From: Trichopria drosophilae
Lineage: Eukaryota > Arthropoda > Insecta > Hymenoptera > Diapriidae
Assembly (NCBI GenBank): GCA_030407085.1
Contig: CM059582.1
Span: 18,085,501 to 18,149,500, forward strand
Length of the DNA stretch: 64,000 nt
Direction of reading: 5' to 3'
Shown here: positions 46,518-58,600 of the stretch, one piece after another
How positions within the stretch are numbered: position 1 is the first letter of the stretch
Layout: every line of letters starts with the position of its first letter
Program-made: the position numbers and the translations under genes
Notes under the pieces: generated by a model
The model's database searches: none
What the model saw: the letters and a program-made list of their open reading frames with translations, nothing else
What the model was told of the DNA's origin: nothing

Positions 46518-49213
46518 GTAAGTTCTGACCTATTAACTAATTTCGTACTGATTAATTGCTATCAACATTTATTTAGGGAGAGATGCTTGTTGGTATAAAA
46601 TCGCTTGGGCCTACTTAAGACCTGTTGGAATTGAAGGTACCAAACATATTAACAAGAAGTTGAGATTGCAGCTTTACCGGCCGAAGAGGGAAAGAAAAAA
46701 AGAAAACAAGTGTGAGGTAACAGATTTTCAGTTAAACAAAAATAAACTAAAACTAAAGACAAATTTTATTTTAAGGTATATTCATGGTGGAAATCAGGCT
46801 TTCGTCAAAAGTATGAAAGTACCCTTTTTGTAACCATTGGAGCAGTAGATCCTCCAAAACTTGAGCCAGTCATTTACGAACAATTAAACTTTAATGAATT
46901 TCTCGACAATCCTAACGAGTCTAATAAAGTTATTACGACTTCAGTAGTAAACGAAGAGACCAGTTTTTCGAAATGGTCACGCGTAGCGGCGCAATCGTGC
47001 CAAATACCAAACGAAGCACTTTTCGAAACGGAAGTTTGCGAAAATGGATGTTTTAGTATTGCTTTTAGTAATAACGGAAAGTTTTTAGCCTGTGCGGTAT
47101 CTGAAGAGTATGATTATCCTATAATTGTTTATAAGGTATGATTTTAAATAATTCACATATTTATTTCACAAAAATATTTTCTTTGCTAAACTTGTTGTGC
47201 CTTAGGTTGATGAATGGAAGGTTTTCGTTAAATTTTCCGGACATAAGAATTTTATATACAGTGTACGTTGGTCATCCGATGATCGCTTCATACTTACGGT
47301 GTCTTCCGATCAGACTGCAAGATTTTGGGATGTCCGAGAACAAATAATAGAACACATTCAAGTAACGTTCACCGTTATTTACACTCATCAAATGCAATTT
47401 TCTAATTTGTTGTAATAATCCAGTATTTTACAGTTGCTACCTCACCCGTCCTATGTCTATTGCGGAATTTTTTTACCGGAAAGTTCAGCCATTGCGGTGA
47501 CAGGATGTTACGATCATATAGCGAGGATCTGGGCACAAAATTCCAAAGGTCATGAATTGTTACAAGAGCTCGAAGCACATAAAGGTTTTATTAGCTCCCT
47601 TTGTTTTCAAAATGATGGGAGTCTTCTAACAGCTGATAGTGTTGGAGTTGTTTGTATGTGGCATGTAAAAAAGACTCGAAGATCGCCAATAAAAAAAGAA
47701 TGGCATATTCAGAGGAAGATAAAAATTGCCGAGATTGAAGGAGCCACCATAAATACCATTGTTTTGCATCCAATGGGTTCGAGACTGTTGGTGCATGCTC
47801 GAAAAAACAAAATTGTATTGTTAGACTTGTCTAGCGGTGCGGTCTTACGAAAATACGAAGGACTAATGAATCAAAGGTTTCCATCATTTTATATTTTTTA
47901 ACTCTGTCATACTAAGCAAGAAAATCAATTTTAAAATCTTAGTTTTACTTTTCAGAATTCAAACGAAAGCATGTATTTCACCTTGCGGAAATTTGGTATT
48001 GTGCGGTGGGGATGATGCGACTCTAAACATTTGGAATTTGGAAAGCGGAAAACAGATGGCTTCGTATGAAATCGACCCCAGTTCAAAGGCGGTAACATGC
48101 GTCGACTATCATCCCTATGATCACGTTTTGGCATATTCTACATTTGGAAGTCCTTCTGCGGTGAAAATTTTAAAATTTGATAGAGATTCAGACGGCAGAG
48201 ATGTTGGATTAAAAATGATTGAAAATGTGACTTCCATCCATTCTGTTGTTGGTCAAAGTTCATCATTGCCGAGAGATGGTTTGAAACATTTAAATACGGG
48301 CAGAACAAGCACCGGCAGGATGAGTACTGACCCAGTTTCAACCCAGAGTCTGATTTCTTCGATGGTAGCAAGCCATAATGGGTCAACAAGAAACCTTTTA
48401 GGGGGAGGCGAAGATAAAAAGGATGAGGTTCGTGACAATTTAAGAATAAAACTTCAAAAGTTTATAGAATCTGGACCCACTTTAAGAACGAAAAGTATGA
48501 ACAGGTTGAATAGCATAATCGAGAAGATTGATAGAATTTTAGTAAACGCTGGATCTAAATCACCAGCTTTCGATATGGAAGGCAACATAAATCCCATTTT
48601 TACAATTGACCATTCCACGTCCCGAATTTCTAGTGGTTCGAAACGTTCGGATCGTTTTCTCGAAAATGGCGAGTCGAGCGTACAACAAGAAGTTTTCGAA
48701 ATGCAGGACCTTTCAACAAAACGAAAACCTGGGAAATCGAGGAAAGAAAGATCAAAAAGTGCGAAATCATCACGTTCGAGAAACAGCGAAGAGGAATTGT
48801 TGAAAACATTTTCGGATAGTGCCACCCAAAAGAGAAAGTCAAAATATAGCGACGATTCAAACTCAAATTTGTCAAGATTCGAACAAGATGATAATCGACC
48901 ATTGGTGCGGGACAAATTTCAACTTCATGAACTGGGGATGGTCGACATGGACCCCCAAATGAATAGTTCGATAGAACTCGACAAAATCAAATCTGGTCAA
49001 AACATTGAAAGAATGGACGCAAGTTCGTCTAAAAGTGATGACACGTATGTAGTAGAAACTGGTGTTAAAGCAAAGCTTTCTGGCGATAGTTTAGTAAGTT
49101 CTAGTTCCGGAAGAAGTAATGCAACATTTATCGTGGAGAGTGTAAAAAGACCTGTACCAATGCCCAGAAGAAAAAATGGAAAACTTGGAAATAATTCGTT
49201 CGATCGCTACTAA
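44597..49213 (+). CDS. Ahi1: Jouberin homologue (AHI1), 6 coding exons, no SH3
   Basis: Joined exons: 44597-46517, 46577-46716, 46776-47135, 47206-47361, 47434-47876, 47956-49213; 4278 bases, 1425 residues, all GT-AG and in frame. Jouberin is a scaffold of the ciliary transition zone. Residues 1 to about 525 are charged and low complexity, Lys/Glu/Ser/Arg-rich with RS/KR runs. From about 529 follows the jouberin C2-like region ([55 protein letters not shown]). WD40 repeats fill about 785-1110 ([51 protein letters not shown]). The tail from about 1110 is disordered, basic and serine-rich, ending [21 protein letters not shown]. Vertebrate jouberin has a C-terminal SH3 domain; none is present here. 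Confidence 0.92.
46577..46716 (+). CDS. Ahi1: Ahi1 exon 2 (end of C2-like region)
   Basis: Acceptor TTTTAG-like (ATTTAG), donor GTAACA. Encodes [15 protein letters not shown] and [13 protein letters not shown], counterparts of the FRKIAWAFLKLLG and LRLQLY blocks of vertebrate jouberin. Confidence 0.92.
46776..47135 (+). CDS. Ahi1: Ahi1 exon 3 (linker and first WD repeat)
   Basis: Opens after TTTAAG, donor GTATGA; phase 0. Encodes [39 protein letters not shown] and the first propeller strand [17 protein letters not shown]. Confidence 0.92.
47206..47361 (+). CDS. Ahi1: Ahi1 exon 4 (WD repeat 2)
   Basis: Acceptor CCTTAG, donor GTAACG. Encodes [20 protein letters not shown] and DQTARFWDV, an intact WD repeat. 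Confidence 0.93.
47434..47876 (+). CDS. Ahi1: Ahi1 exon 5 (WD repeats 3-5)
   Basis: Acceptor TTACAG. Encodes [43 protein letters not shown] and [15 protein letters not shown]. The donor is the non-optimal GTTTCC, needed to keep the frame with exon 6 (residue NQ-R). Confidence 0.9.
47956..49213 (+). CDS. Ahi1: Ahi1 exon 6 (WD repeats 6-7, tail, stop)
   Basis: Acceptor TTTCAG. Encodes [33 protein letters not shown], then a long polar tail with [20 protein letters not shown] clusters, ending at TAA 49211-49213. Confidence 0.92.
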
Positions 49214-49437
49214 TCGTGATATTTCGTGCAATGATAAAATCTGCCAAAACATCGTTTATGACGTTAGTCGTTACTCATGTATACATTTTTATATATTTAA
49301 TATATTTCTATAACATAGATTATTGAATGAAATACGTACAATTTTGTAAAATTTGTCTAGCGTGCTGTAAATAGTGAACAAGTCGTTTATGACATGTGAA
49401 TAGTGCTTTGTAAATATTTTGTCTAATTTGTAGATGT

Positions 49438-49461
49438 TTTATTGTTTTTATATTAAATAAA
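49438..49461. other. Crossed polyadenylation signals of Ahi1 and the SDR gene
   Basis: AATAAA on the plus strand at 49456-49461 serves Ahi1, and AATAAA on the minus strand at 49438-49443 (TTTATT on plus) serves the dehydrogenase. Because each lies beyond the other in its own direction, the two 3' UTRs should overlap by some tens of bases. Confidence 0.7.
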
Positions 49462-49486
49462 TATTATTCGCAAAACTTAACATTGA

Positions 49487-49613
49487 TCAACAATTTATAT
49501 AATACATGGGATCCTTTAAAGCAAATGGAGAATTGTTGTCCTCTGCAACCCAAACCGCTCCATTTTCACCTTTCTGAATTATTTTGATTATAGCCAATGA
49601 GACATTTTCAGGT
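49487..49613 (-). CDS. SDR exon 6 (C-terminus and stop)
   Basis: Acceptor ATTTAG; encodes PENVSLAIIKIIQKGENGAV and ends YYINC with TGA at 49489-49487. The VSLAI...GENGAVW pattern fits the C-terminal part of 15-PGDH-like enzymes. Confidence 0.87.
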
Positions 49614-52600
49614 CTAAATATTGATATTTTCAGAGCATTAGAATTATCAATCATTTTATATGGAATTTATCATGTAACTTACGGTTGTGCAGGCCATTCG
49701 GTAATTTTTATTAATTCGTCAGAGAAAAAGTTCAGAACATCTTGCGACAAGTTGTGGACTAGTGTCGTTGTAGTTAATCCTGGGCATATTGCGACTACTC
49801 GTACGTTAATCAAATTGCTTAAAACCTGCAGAAGCGAACATGAAAATATAGAAAATCTGTTATACAAATAATTTTGAATATGTGATACATAATTTAAACT
49901 TGATTTACCTTCAAGCCTTTAGTGAAATCAACAATCGCCTTTTTTGTGGCGGAATATATGGGAAAAAGTGGGTGTTCTGTCAATCCAAGAATAGTAGAGA
50001 CATTTATTATAATTCCACCCTCGTGACCTTTATGTTTGCCCATCCGGTTTAGGGCTAATAAATTACCATTAATTATGGACACCTAGTTTATTAGCAAACA
50101 TTCATTATACTTTTATAATAATTTTATAATAAAGTAGTTTTTATTTCCTTTACTTTTTCCTTATATCGGATACAAGTTTACAACTTTGCTTCTACCGGAT
50201 TTTTTCAAAATATCAGGAAGAGCTAGTCATACAATGGCATTTTAAAGAAATCAAGTGCTTTACTTCCTAACTAACCAGTTATATGATGTTTTTGGCATCA
50301 TTGGAATAAACTGATCACCATTAGGTGTCATTTTTTACTTCATCATAATCGCTGGCCAACTTGGCTCTTTGGCATCAATGGGAACAAACAAAACAGATAA
50401 TAATGTGGGGAGAATACAACTATTTAGGGAAAACTTTGAATGCATAATGAAATGAAAAACATTTATTCTATTTTGATGAATACAACACTTTTCACACCTG
50501 TATATTAGGCGTTTTAAAAAAATCTCCAACATACCAATACAAGGAATTTTTTTTTAACAAAAATAATTTTAATTTCAATCTCACTTGTAAAAATTCGACT
50601 TACTGATCACTTTAAATCAAATTTCATGCAGACCTGTCAAATTTGAAAATGTTCAAAATTCCTAAATACTTCTAAAACAGTAAGAGGCAAATAAAATTAT
50701 CTGCATTTTTGAGATTATTGAAAAGGGGATGATCTTACGTCAATTAATGAAGACCTCATAACAGATTTTTTAAATTTTCGAAATTCGTAATTTTCAAAAT
50801 TCATAAACATATCGCAAACACTAAGATATGCTGCAATCTAATAAAATTTTAGTTGTTGTGGAAAGGGGGGAATGATCTCAAGTCAATTAATGAGGACCTC
50901 ATAAAAGATCTAATTTTGGGAAACGTAAAAACTTTGAACGTTGGCTTATATTACATTGAAGCAATACGCCGGCAATAACGGAGATATGTAGTTTATAGTT
51001 TGTCGTCTGAATGCCACCTTTTTGTCGGGAATTAGCCTGAGATTTCGCCGAGTGAGGACATTTGCTGTCTGCTTTTTGCTGACTTTGATTACTTGTGACT
51101 AGTGATGGTCAAAACAATTCTAAGTCTTGCAGTCTTGTCTTGGTCTTGCAAGAAATGCAAGACTGATACCAAGACCAACATGGCGAATTTCCAGCAAGAC
51201 CGAGACCAAGATCACCTTGCAAGACCAGGACTGTTTCCAAGACACTCTTGCAAGACTCTTGCAAATTTTTGTATGTATTATGTAGTAAAAATACTACGTA
51301 GGTCGTCGCAGAATATCATTTACATCATGTCAACTCACTCATTTGATGGGTTCGGGCTTAATTCTACTGTTTGCGATAGATGTGAGTCGACGCTACTAAT
51401 TTTAAAATCATGTCGAACATTTGCTTCTTTGTGTCGGATAAGCGACTGCTTTCCATCCGCGGCGAGCAGGACCATTGGTGACACATGCACTTTTGACGGA
51501 AAGTAGTTTTTTTAATAATATTTTTGTTACAATGTGCGTAAAGTGTGATTTTTTCGATTTTCGAAAAAATTAATTTTTAAAATAAATAATAAGGATTTTC
51601 AGAAACACTACAAATTTATTAAAAGTTGCAACAATATTTTGTTTATTAAACGAAACCAACATGTTATTTCTACATATTATAGACAATATTAATTTTTCCT
51701 GTTCCAATAACCAAAGTTTTCTGCCTCTTAAAGCCTTGGAATATTTTAAAACATTTTTTTTTATATTCCTGCGGCTTACGTTTAATAAGCAAGAGTCTTG
51801 CAAGACACTCTTGCAAGTCCGAGACCAAGACCAATATGATGAATTAAAAGCAAGACCAAGACCAATATCTTACGTGCAAGAACAATACTAATACCAAGAT
51901 GTCTAAATCTTGGTCTTGGTATTGTTTTTAAAATCACTACTTGAGACTTAATTGAGTGCTTAAAAATTCTTCTTACAACTATCAATTTCTTAAACCTCTT
52001 CCTCTTCGATCCTTATCTTTCCTTCGATTTCAAAATCGGATGTTTGAAAGCATAATTTAATAGGTCTGCCATATATTTTTTTATTGAAGTGCAAAATTGA
52101 AAAAAAACTTCCATGAATAACAAATTTTTACCACTCGGAGTAACGCAATGCTTCAAACGTATACTCATAGTTAATATAGTGGCGTCGCGCTACATGTATT
52201 AGCTGAATTCATTTGGAAAGGTTTTTATAATTTGTTTATTTTATTTGTTATTCAGTACAGCCGTTTATTTGCCAGTGATCGTCATTGAAAATGTCAGAAG
52301 CAAAGTTGTACACCCAGTTTTATTATAAATAATTTTAATTATATAATATTATTAATATTGTACTATCGTGAATAGTATGCTTCTTGAATTACACCTCACA
52401 TCGTAAAATTTCTTATCAATTCTATTATAAATATGACTATTAGAGTGGTTAAAAAAACTCTTTTCCAGAACCAAGCTTATATTGGAAAGAAAAAAAGAAG
52501 AAAACTTTATTGCCTCTTGGTGAAAATCCATTAAATGACATTTAGAGGTCGCCCAAAGAGCGCGAAGTTTTTAAATTTGTTTAATTTAGCGAAAAAATGA

Positions 52601-55600
52601 ACATTCAATAGTGCGCAACTTTTATGCATTTTTCATTTGGTTTTACCAAATTGACCCAAACGGATCCAATAAGGCCGACAAAAATATAAAAAATGTTTTC
52701 ATTTGATTGAAATTTGTTACCCTGAAGTTTTTCGGGTCATTGTTTATGAATCCGACGTTAATTTTACCAAATTAAAAATGACGATCAAAACTGTTAAAAA
52801 CGCCTCCATTGGCATTTGACAAATTTGATACTCGAGGTTTTTGGGATCGCTGATGACGAATTTGACGTTGGTTGTACCAAATTGTCAGGAACTTTAAGAA
52901 TCCGATGTTAGTTCTGCCAAATTCATATCTACGCTTGGATCTTATATCATCTTATTCCAGAAAAGTCTTGTAAACTATCGTATTTCAAAATCATTCTTTT
53001 CATTTTTGTCTGCCATATTAGATCTGCCATTTTCAATTTGGCGAAACCAACGTTAGATTCGTAATCCGCGACTCCAGAAACGCCGGGTATAGAATTTTAT
53101 TTAAATGAAGGTATTTTTAACATTTTTGTCCGCCATATTGGGTTCACCATTTTGAATTTGGTAAATCCAGCATCATATTCGTAATAAGCGACTCTACAAA
53201 CCCCCAAGTAATGATTTTCAACCGAACTGCAAATATAACAATGCATAAAAATTGAACACTATTGATGTTCATTTTTTTGCTACATTAAGAAATTTAAAAA
53301 CTTTACGCTCTTTGGGCGACCTCTAAATGTCATTGAATCGATTTTTACCAAAATACAAAACAGTTTTCCTTTTTTTTCCCTACAACATAAGCTTGGTTCC
53401 GGAAAAGAATTTATTTTTTAACCATCCTAATGAATATTCATTAAGTAGCGTCTCTTATCTTTAACAGGTTATTGATTATATATCATATACTTATAAATGT
53501 ATATGCAGTTTATCCACTCAAGATGTCAAAATGTCCACTTTTATCATCCTCTTAACGTCGTCATAGCATCCTACATCTAGTAATCGTCACTGAGATAGTA
53601 AAGCGATAAAAGCAGAATTTGGACGTCCTGAAGCGCTCTTTTAGGCCACTTTCGAAATGAGCAGTATAAATTGACCAAAACGATTTATTTTAACTAGTTA
53701 AATGAAACAAAATTCTCAAATTTGAATTGGTATTAAATAGTTTTAAGTAGCTCACATTTTCCGAAAAAAATCAACAACACATATTCATATTAAATTCCAA
53801 TTAATTTGGATTTAGTATAGTAATATACGAAAAATTTCTTACGAAATTACTATCAATCAATCTCGCCTGATCTTGATCAACGTCAGTTGCAGCTAAATTT
53901 ACAAGAATATCAACCCTTCTGTATAAAGCCATCACGTCATCAAATCGTGCTAAAATAATACAGATTATTATAGATAATAACATTTCCTACTATTATTTAC
54001 TACTATTATTCATGCTTTTCCCATAATTTTATCCTTTCTTCAATAAAACTTTTTGTTGTGGAATTTGCTTCGCACTCATTCAATTTGAAACAAACATATT
54101 CAGATTCACTAATTAGTTTTTTATTTCCCTTGGATACCTATATTGAGCGGGGTAATTCAGGATGAGTAAGATACATAGATATAGATCAAAACTAAATTTT
54201 GTTCGACTTACAAGAGAACCCTCCCAGGATTGTCATACGGATTTGATTGAAACTTGGCACATCGAAAGGTCCTCATCATTGATGATAATTGGCCTTTAAA
54301 CTTGGTGCCATAAATTACAAGAAACAAAATGGCGGCTCATATATGACAGAAATTAAAACAAAATAAAAAATCGTTGAATTCGCTTGAAACTTGTTACTCG
54401 GGAGTTTTTGGGATCGCTGAATACGAATTTACGATGCTGGATTTCAAAAATTCAAAATGGCGGATTCAATATGGCGGACGACAATTTTAAAAATCGCTCG
54501 TATTTGATTAAAATTTGTTACTAGAGGATTTTTAGGATCGTTGAATTCGAAACTGACGCTGAATTTTAAAAAGACAAAATGTATATAGATGTAAGTCCAC
54601 TGTGGCGTATGAATATGATATAAAAATCACGCATATCCAATCCAAATGTTTAGGGAAGTAAGAATTGAAATGAACTTCAAATAGTATTGAAAAAATATTA
54701 ACTATCCGAAACTGTTTGGAAATAAGTTGAAATGTTATTTATTTAAATTAAAATAAAAGTAAACTTGAACTCATACATTATTTACATTTTTTCTCAGAAA
54801 TCTTTCGTTACTCAATATAAGTTTTGCTTTCAGTAAATAGATGATCTGCAAACTTTTTTTGAACCAACTGCACTTCGGCATCCGCATGCTGGTACAGTCA
54901 GCATGTTGAGTTCGCCATTTTGAATTTTTGAAATCCAACATCATATTCGTATCCAGCGACCCCAATAACCCAAAAAAAAAAGTAACGAGTTTCAAGCGAA
55001 TTCGACGATTTTTTATTATTTAAAATTTTTCTTATATATGAGACGCCATTTTGTTTCTTGTGATTTACGGCACCAAGTTTAAAGGCCAATTGTCATAAAT
55101 TATGATAACCGTTCGATTCGCCAAGTTTCAATCCAATCCGAGTGACACACCTGGGAGGGTTCCCTTGTCTGAAAAGGAGTTAAAATTACAGCCGTACGAT
55201 TTAATAATAATACGTGTAATTCATAATTTTTTGCAAAAGTGATTTAAGGAAAATTCATAAATTTAAAATATAATGCATGAAAAAAATTAAGAGCGTCGAG
55301 AAATCGACAAATCGAAAAGCAGACAATAAAAAAGCCGACACTTAATAAAATAGACACATCGACAAGCAGACTATCCTTTTTTTATTTGTCGGTTTTTGGA
55401 TCCGCAACCAATTAAAATACCTCATACAATATACATAGTAGAAGAATCATAGTTGACATTTTACTTGTAAATTCAGCAATGTCGGTAGTATCGCAAAGAA
55501 AATATTCTACTCTCTGTTTTCCAAAAGTTTCACGTAATTCATTGATTGTATCCTCACTGTTGCTACGTTTCAGGTCGAAAATAGCGACGTACTGAAAAAA

Positions 55601-58600
55601 GATTCAAATTGAAATTAATATCATGGTAAAATATCGAAATCTTTCGAAGACCCATTTATTTAAAAAGTTTTACGAAAACACATTCATTTCAGGACTTGTT
55701 TATTTAATGACTTGAGGCCAAAGTGGTGTATTGTAATTGAAATCGCGAAATTTGTTTCATGTGGATATTCTCCACGAAGGTCGTCAATTTCTGCATTTAT
55801 TTCAAAGATTTGATAATTTCCTTTGATCCTCTCCATTCTCTCTCTAAACTCATCTTTCATACTTGTTGCGTGTACTCTACTATATTTTACCTTTCACTTA
55901 TTTTTATATATTACGTTTTAGTTGTAACTAAGAATTGTTTTAGTTTTGGACTAATAGGTCCCGCACAAACCAAAATAAAGTTCAATCAATTCGAGTCGTT
56001 GGTGTGGTATTTCTGTACGTGTTTCACAAGAAGGTCGAATTAAGTTTTGCGAAAATCACACAGTAATCATGGCTTCTGATCAATTTTTGCTTCCGGTTTC
56101 GAGGATAATAGCAATACAGCAAGATATCGAGAAATGTTTAACCAAACATAATCTAACCTGATCTTACAAGTGAAATTTCATCATGCAGTATAGTCTCACT
56201 GTATTCACATAGTCGGTTCCGAGTCATCCCTCAAAAGTCCCGCTGGATTGGCGAAAGTAGGCGAAACATTGCTTCCGTCTCTACGGTCCAATGAACATCC
56301 CAGGCCGTAGTTTTCAGTAGTGGCACATTTCATCGTATCCCATTTGATCCTAACCCATTTCATAGTCTTCCACTTCATCGTATTGGACATTTCATCGTCT
56401 GGGACACTTGATCGTCTGGGACACTTGATCGTCTGGGACACTTGATCGTCTGGGACACTTGATCGTCTGGATACTTCATCGTATGGACACATCATCGTCC
56501 ACCTCATTTTCTCTTCTGAAACATCTATCTCGACCATTCTCGAGCTTTTTGATCTTCCCCGATCGTTCTCGGGTTTGATCGGCAAATATAGATACTTTCT
56601 GTATCTTTCTCGATCTCTCTCGATCTTTCTCGATCTTTTTCGATCTATCGCAAACTTTCTGGATCATTCTCGTTCGTCCTTAATCTTCCTTGATCTTTCT
56701 AGATCTATTTCGGTCTTTTCGATCTTTCACGATCTTTCACGATCTTTCTCAATCTTTCTTGATTTTTCTCGATCTTTCTTATTCTTTCTTGATCTTCTTC
56801 TATTTTCCTCCATCTTTCTAGATCTTCTTTATGTTCTTCAATATTCCTCGATCATTCATAATCTTTGTCGATCTTTTTCGATCTACTTCCATCTATCTTG
56901 ATCTTCCTCCATCTTTCTCGATCGTTTTCTATCTGTCGCAAACTTTCTCGATTATTCTCGTTCATCCTTGATCTTCGTCGATCTTTCTAGATCTATTTCG
57001 ATCTTTCACGATCTCTCAAGATCTTTCTCAATCTTTCTCGATTATTCTCGATCATCGTTGATCTTTCTCGATCTTTCTTATTCTTTCTTGATCTTCCTCT
57101 ATTTTCCTCCATCTTTCTAGATCTTTTTTATGTTCTTCGACATTCCTCGATCATTCTTAACCTTTGTCGATCTTTTTCGATCTTCCTCAATTTTTCTTGA
57201 TCTTCCTCGATTTTTCTTGATCTTCCTCGATCTTTCTCGATCTTTCTCGATCTTTCTCGATCTTTCTCGATCTTTCACAATGCTTTACCGAGGTGGCGAG
57301 TTATCGTTATAGGCACTTCAATTTCGTATACACTGAGAGAAGAAAATAGTAAACTCTAAACGCGATAATTATTCGTGTAGTTGGAATTACAAGGATAACT
57401 ATCCCAATAAACAAGACCATGTACAAAATGTTCAGCTTGCATTTCATTTGTTTGTATACTTTGGAATGAAATTCAATAAATTTGAATACGAAATTAAACT
57501 TTCTTAACTGTTTTCATACGTCCACGATTTTCAAACGTTTTTCGTCTTTCGACGAGTTTATCGGATGTCATAAGTCACATTCTTTCGATATATTCCAAAC
57601 AATATATTCATTTTTCATTCGAAGTGATACGTTTTTGTATATGACATGCTTAAAGCGAATTATATTTCATATATATCGTTATTTTAATAGAAAATTATAG
57701 AATTTAATAAAAATTTGTAAAACCGGAATTATTATGAAAAAAATGGAATATAAAATATTAAGTCGTTATTTTTTTTCCATTCAATCACTAATAGTTCGAT
57801 AAAACGTTACTTGTGGTTGAAATTACACTGAATCGTGTAAAAATTATATTTTAATACCTTTTTTCCTTGTTCTTATTAGCTTTAAAATTGTACGTAAGTA
57901 TATTTCCTAATTGAAATACATTACTTCCGGTTTAGAAATATTAAAAAAATGATAAATCGAGGATAAAAAGTCACGAATGCTTTAGACCTTTGATATTTGC
58001 TTGGTATACTTTACTCAATGTCTTCGACACTAAAGCTGTCATTTACACATGTGAACTAGCAGAAGTATCATAAATAATAGTCCGAGTCTCTTATTGCTAC
58101 ATCGATAATAAACTTTAGCGAACTGATGACTGATTAAACTATCGTCATACCCATGGAAATATGTTTTAAAATTAACTTTAAAATACTATCCATAAACTCG
58201 AATTTTACACATTTGGTCAAAGCGGGATTGCAGCGGGCGTAAAAGTTCATTTTACGGCCCAGTACCAAAAATATTATCAACCTTCAAAATTATACATAAT
58301 CTATGTTATTTTTTAATCATTTGATAAAAACCAGATGAGAGAAGTGCTTTACACTACTTGTCACTGCTGCGATTTGGTATAATAATAATAAAATATAAAT
58401 TGCTTTATACAATTTATATTTAATGAGACTCGATTATTATTATCATTTAAATAATTAGAACAGGTCTTTCTATAAAAAATAAATGAATATGACACGTCGA
58501 AAAACGTTATTTATTTCCTCCTTAAATGTAAGAAATATTACAAGCATCAGTAGTAAGATATTGTTGATAAAAAATAAAACATAATTTTATCAGAAACAAA

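Larger units (their letters stand above)
50083..53842 (-). other. SDR intron 3, holding a hAT-like and a foldback element
   Basis: 3.8 kb. Contains the hAT-like element at 51100-51939 and foldback D at 52439-53431. The rest, including 50083-51091 and 51948-52438, shows no exon or element I can name. Confidence 0.75.

Noticed and set aside
56205..57312. ORFs of 60-126 codons on both strands with Ser/Arg/Asp or Phe/Leu/Asp-rich repeats
   Set aside because: They are translations of GATC-containing tandem repeats.
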